64,000 nt of DNA, taken from Intoshia linei (lineage: Eukaryota > Orthonectida > Rhopaluridae). The DNA lies in the NCBI GenBank assembly GCA_001642005.1, contig LWCA01000007.1:41675-105674 (forward strand), read 5' to 3'. Below are positions 60,274 to 64,000 of this stretch, piece after piece (the stretch's first letter is position 1; the number at the start of each line of letters is the position of its first letter). A program made the translations under genes and the position numbers. The notes under the pieces were generated by a model, which saw nothing but the letters and a program-made list of their open reading frames with translations, was not told the DNA's origin and ran no database searches.

Positions 60274-60883
60274 TTCAATATTTAATAATCCCTCATAATA
60301 TTTACGTTGTACATATTTTAATGACTAATTTGTATATTAAAGTGTATCAACCGGTATACTTATCAACAAATAGTGACCAACGCAATTTATTTTGAAATTC
60401 CGTTGTTAAATTCCAAACAATACTAATTAATATTATAAAAGTCAATAATTTGACTGTATCTAACGTACGTGTGTATATGTTTATGCAAGTTCAGCAGTAT
60501 TGTTTTTAACTTTTGAACATTATAAATACTAAAAATTGTAGTTAAATTTAGTTATTTTTAAATGCGGCTCAAATGAATTTATAATAAATCATAATTTACA
60601 ATACGTTAAGGTGAGTTGGAGACTTCATAAACGGATTAAAAATTATTTTATAAACAAAAATATAAAAAAAATCAACTAAAACGATATTAAACACTGGTTG
60701 TCATATACTAGAAACGACGAAGTTCCAACGAATTTGAATATTTTTAAAATAACACTCCAAATACAATTGAAATGTTACAACTTGTATAGCAATAAAATTG
60801 TATCGCACTTGATAAACCAGTATAATTGAAACGCAGTAATATTTAAAAACATATAGTGACATATAGTGACTTAAAAATATATA
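60274..60883. other. Divergent promoter region between the giant gene and the serpin gene
   Basis: 610 bp with no coding character. A short direct repeat ACATATAGTGACATATAGTGAC lies at about 60849-60870, directly before the serpin start, and TTAAAAATATATAATGG surrounds the serpin ATG. No other element is recognised. Confidence 0.45.
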
Positions 60884-61945
60884 ATGGACATTTACGATGA
60901 CATTATGGAACGAAACAGGCAGAACAAGCCAGGAAATAATGTGACATTTGCGCCAGTTGCAATGGAAGTTATAATTCATATGATAAGCGCTTTCTTTGAA
61001 GATGAAAATAAAAACCCCTTTACTAAATACTTAAATTTGAATAAAATACACTATAACGCACTTGATGAATTAAGAAAACGAAAGGTATTATTTGAGAAAA
61101 GTCAATTTTACGTTAATATTGGTACATCATTATTTTATAACGAAAATTTCAAATTTGAGAAAGAGATACAGGCTAAACTTTCAAGTTTTGAATTTAATAC
61201 ATTTTTCCAGGAAATTGATTTTAAAAAGAAACAGGCAAAGGATTTTGTATACAAATTTATAAAAATAATGTTGAATGAATCTTATCAACCTCCAGTTGTC
61301 ACACTTTCACCTTACAATGATATGAAATTATTAGTAATCAATATGTTTACTCTATGCGTACCGTTCTATCACGGGTTTAATATTGAAATGACGGAATATA
61401 GAAGTTTTTTTTGTTTGGGAACTAGAAAATACACTCGAGTCGAAATGATGTGTGTTAATGCCAAATTAAATTGTCAAAGAATTGATAACATGTCAATTGT
61501 TGACGTTCCTTTATTAGTGGATGGTTTAAAAATGCTTCTTGTGCATAGCAAAGATAATACTTATAAAATGGATAGTCAAGACATTTTAAAACTTTCAAAA
61601 AAAGATAATTGCAATCTCAGAAAAGATTATACATTGTATGTGCCAAAATTTTTTCTAGAATCAAATTTAGACATTGAAGAATCTTTTAATAGCTTGGTTG
61701 ATAAATTATTGATTCGCCCTGATTCAGTAAACCTTTCTAATATTACGCACATTAGTAAATTAAAAGTTAATGAAAGTGGAGTTAATGTTACTATTAATAA
61801 GAATCAAGCATCTAAATATACCAGATTTTATGAAGATATAATTATTGATTCTTCGTTTTATTGTCTCATTTTATTTTATCCACCTACTGCACTTTCTTTA
61901 CCTGAACCCATCATTTGTCAATATGCTTTCATCGACAACCCATGA
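60884..61945 (+). CDS. Divergent serpin-like protein, single exon
   Basis: 353 aa without introns, starting at an ATG that fits the fold. NNVTFAPVAMEVIIHMIS matches helix B of serpins (usually N-x-x-x-S-P-x-S). VPFYHGFNIEMTEYRSFF matches the strand 3A region with its W-K-x-x-F and T motifs. IVDVPLL, then LYVPKFFLESNLDIEESFNSL, match the s2C/s6A block. VNESGVN matches the hinge V-N-E-x-G. The reactive-centre loop that should follow is short: about 17 residues lie between the hinge and SSFYCLILFYPP, against about 30 in inhibitory serpins, and there is no small-residue hinge stretch. There is no signal peptide, so it is probably intracellular. It is unlikely to be an inhibitor. Length (usual 350-400) supports a complete fold. 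Confidence 0.78.
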   Translation: MDIYDDIMERNRQNKPGNNVTFAPVAMEVIIHMISAFFEDENKNPFTKYLNLNKIHYNALDELRKRKVLFEKSQFYVNIGTSLFYNENFKFEKEIQAKLSSFEFNTFFQEIDFKKKQAKDFVYKFIKIMLNESYQPPVVTLSPYNDMKLLVINMFTLCVPFYHGFNIEMTEYRSFFCLGTRKYTRVEMMCVNAKLNCQRIDNMSIVDVPLLVDGLKMLLVHSKDNTYKMDSQDILKLSKKDNCNLRKDYTLYVPKFFLESNLDIEESFNSLVDKLLIRPDSVNLSNITHISKLKVNESGVNVTINKNQASKYTRFYEDIIIDSSFYCLILFYPPTALSLPEPIICQYAFIDNP

Positions 61946-63323
61946 TTTTGTATTTACATATTTATTAATAAATGTTGGTATTTTTTATACATTGAGTTTT
62001 ACATTTTACATTTTTACATTACATTCATTATTAAAAGAGGGTCTTTTATCAACATCTTTATTCTAGCACATGCTAATTAAATCAAATCTAAAAATTTTTA
62101 GAGTTTAACAGTTGCTGAATAAATAAATTAATCGATAAAAATCTTCAATAAACTTTTTATATTACCTGACATCCTTTAAATTCGAATAAGATCGATTTCC
62201 ATTACTGAATAATTTCCAAACTAATACTCCGTATATATTATTATTTATTATAATATTTATTAGTAATATAATAATTACTACTAATAACCGTAATGTTTTT
62301 AGTTACTACTGAATAATTCAGTTTTTCTAAACTTAATTAATAACAATAAACATAATAAGCAACTTAAACATAATAACTTAACTTAAACCTGTACCCCATC
62401 ATACGAACCGAACCTACCGTAAACGAGGCATAGACGAAATTTTGGAAAAAGGTGGCATTATTTTTCCAAATTGAACATTTAAAAAAAAATAATATTTTTG
62501 AAAATCGAATCTATTTTTTGATTAAAATTTAAACTGTCTAGACCAGGCATTTTCAACCCTTTTTCGCTGTGGACCCCCAAAAAATTAAATAATAATGACA
62601 ATTTTTAATAAATCATTACATTTAGGTGGAACAAATGATGTTCAAAAGACATATAATACTCTATTTTTGCGAGATAATAAACTTGATGAACTATTAATAT
62701 TAACTTTTAACCCGTCAATGTTCACAAAATAGAACATGTTTTTCAGGTATTGTTTACAGTACATTATTAATTGTTTACCACATATTTTATTGTAGTGTTT
62801 ACATATTACATGTTTTTTAAATTCTAGTACACTTAATTTTGTAATTAAACGGTATTACATTCAATTTTATATAAATAAAACATAAATTTGGTACTCACGA
62901 AACTATTAATATTACTGAATTTGCCCATTCGTCAAAAAAAGTGAAGACCCCTAGTTTATAAGTAGATAAAAATTAAAGTATGAAAATAATTTTGCTTTCA
63001 TTTTTTTTGAATCGTCCAGATCATTTTTAATACGTTATAGTTTTGAAGAGCAATAATTAACTGATTAATTCTAATCTTAGGGACATTATTATAAAAGGTG
63101 GTAGGTTGAAATCACTATTTTAGCAAATCAAAATAAATTGTTATAATTATTGACATTCGTGGAACAATTTAATTGGATTTGAAATATTTATTTTTTTAAA
63201 CTCCTTTCATAAAATGTCCTTCAATAATATTGAATCAATATCATCAGTCAAATGAACTATTTAAATTGTCTTTACTTTTCCCATAAGAAACGGTACCCTA
63301 TTAAACAATATTTTTTTAATTAC
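61946..63323. other. Spacer between the serpin gene and the kinase remnant
   Basis: It contains a likely serpin poly(A) signal AATAAA at 62118-62123, a family C repeat at 62395-62485 and a hAT-like end CAGGCATTTTCAACCC with GTGGACCCCCAAAAA at 62545-62585. A sequence like the family A edge (TACATTCAATTTTATATAAAT) lies near 62848-62872. No kinase exon with a DFG motif was found here, although it would be expected if the neighbouring kinase were intact. Confidence 0.5.
62395..62485 (+). repeat. Dispersed repeat family C, copy
   Basis: CCGAACCTACCGTAAACGAGGCATAGACG then AAATTTTGGAAAAAGGTGGCATTATTTTTCC corresponds to the block at 9975-10060. Confidence 0.45.
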
Positions 63324-64000
63324 AAACAATTTCGAGTTGCCAAATCTCTGTGAACGTATTTTTCATTAGCAATATAATTCATTCCTTTTGCAAATCAGTC
63401 ATAAACTTGTACAAAATATCCATTTTAATATCCTACTGTATCATAAATATCATAAATTATGTAAATTTTAAAAAGTTTATGGATTTACCGGATTAGACTT
63501 TAAATAGTTGTTTAAATCTCCACAGTTCATGTAAGGAGTAACAAAATAAATTCGATTGTCTAAAATACTGACACCAATCTGTTTGAGTAAATAGTTTTCC
63601 TCACATAATTTAGCCATTATGGCAGATTCAATCATAAAATTTTCGATGCATTTTGAATTAGTTTCTATTAAAAAAATAAAATGTACATTGTACACGTTAA
63701 AAATATTTACCTTTAAAAGTTTTTAATGCAACCTTATGGCATTGGTAAATACCAATATACACGCAACCATATGCACCTAAAAATTTATATGAAACTACAA
63801 TTAAATTAAAATAATTTTACCTGATCCAATTATGTTATCGAGTAGTGTAATTTTAGTTGAAAATAAATCGTATTTTTTCTGAATAGACTTTTAGTACTAT
63901 TATTAAGATATTAAAATATTTTTTAAATTAAATATATTTTTAAACTTACAGTGATAATAATTGGACTTTGTGATAGCATATGAAAGTTCCGTGACATTTC
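63324..64000 (-). pseudogene. Tyrosine kinase domain, partial, with a frameshift
   Basis: Exons on minus: 63950-64000 (continues beyond the window), 63821-63887, 63711-63776, 63489-63664 and 63324-63432. The first four join in frame. They encode the glycine loop IIGSGAYGCVYIG, the ATP lysine in VALKTFK, the helix C Glu in IENFMIESAIMAKL, and VTPYMNCGDLNNYLKSN. The last exon reads DIKMDILYKFMTDL and then needs a +1 base near 63390 to reach KGMNYIANEKYVHRDLATRNCL, the catalytic loop of tyrosine kinases (HRDLAxRN). No DFG or activation-segment exon was found downstream. The domain is therefore either a decayed kinase gene or an intact one with a sequencing or assembly error. GDLNNYL and IMAKL suggest a receptor-type tyrosine kinase; the subfamily is not clear. 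Confidence 0.8.

Noticed and set aside
60701-60979. 92-codon minus-strand frame overlapping the serpin start
   Set aside because: Antisense shadow of the serpin 5' end; rich in Tyr/Val/His without domain pattern.

Overview
The window is nuclear DNA from an animal with a strongly AT-rich, intron-containing genome. The genes are metazoan: an NBR1-like autophagy receptor, SPT6, a ZU5/Death-domain protein, a DUSP15/22-type phosphatase, a serpin, a receptor-type tyrosine kinase and a eukaryotic tRNA-Arg. Introns use GT-AG sites, and many are extremely short (34-61 nt), while a few exceed 1 kb because repeats or transposons fill them. A small-genome or fast-evolving invertebrate, possibly a parasite such as an orthonectid, would fit, but nothing in the window proves the taxon.

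Layout. 1-1075 (+) is the 3' end of an NBR1-like gene ending in a UBA domain. It converges with SPT6 (1203-5607, -; three exons, 1439 aa by my splicing). A 3.5 kb repeat-bearing spacer separates SPT6 from a divergently transcribed 813-aa ZU5-like/Death-domain gene (9111-13808, +; five exons). This converges with a 144-aa DUSP15/22-like phosphatase (14205-14911, -; four exons, the first only 21 nt).

Most of the window, about 15.2-60.3 kb on the minus strand, reads as one giant gene. It has a signal peptide and a very long ectodomain of cysteine modules (GCC2/GCC3 or ephrin-receptor-like, typically CPxGxY...CxxCxxGxYC) cut into dozens of small exons. These are followed by a non-repeat cysteine region, a cupredoxin-like juxtamembrane module, one transmembrane helix, and a cytoplasmic part of about 1,100 residues with short DxxT-type repeats and a coiled coil. 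From the transmembrane exon to the stop codon every intron phase closes exactly. A tRNA-Arg(CCT) gene lies on the opposite strand inside the intron just before the transmembrane exon. From memory, this order of domains recurs in large uncharacterised invertebrate proteins; its function is unknown. It is the best candidate here for an undescribed system.

Upstream of the giant gene, and divergent from it, is a single-exon divergent serpin (60884-61945, +) with a shortened reactive-centre loop. At the right edge is a tyrosine kinase (63324-64000, -) with clear glycine-loop and HRDLATRN motifs but a one-base frameshift between them, so it may be a pseudogene.

Introns and spacers carry several dispersed families: hAT-type elements with 8-bp target duplications, a pogo/Tigger-like element with TA ends that itself contains a hAT MITE, a tandem array arranged as an inverted repeat, and at least three unnamed repeat families, one ending in a conserved hairpin.
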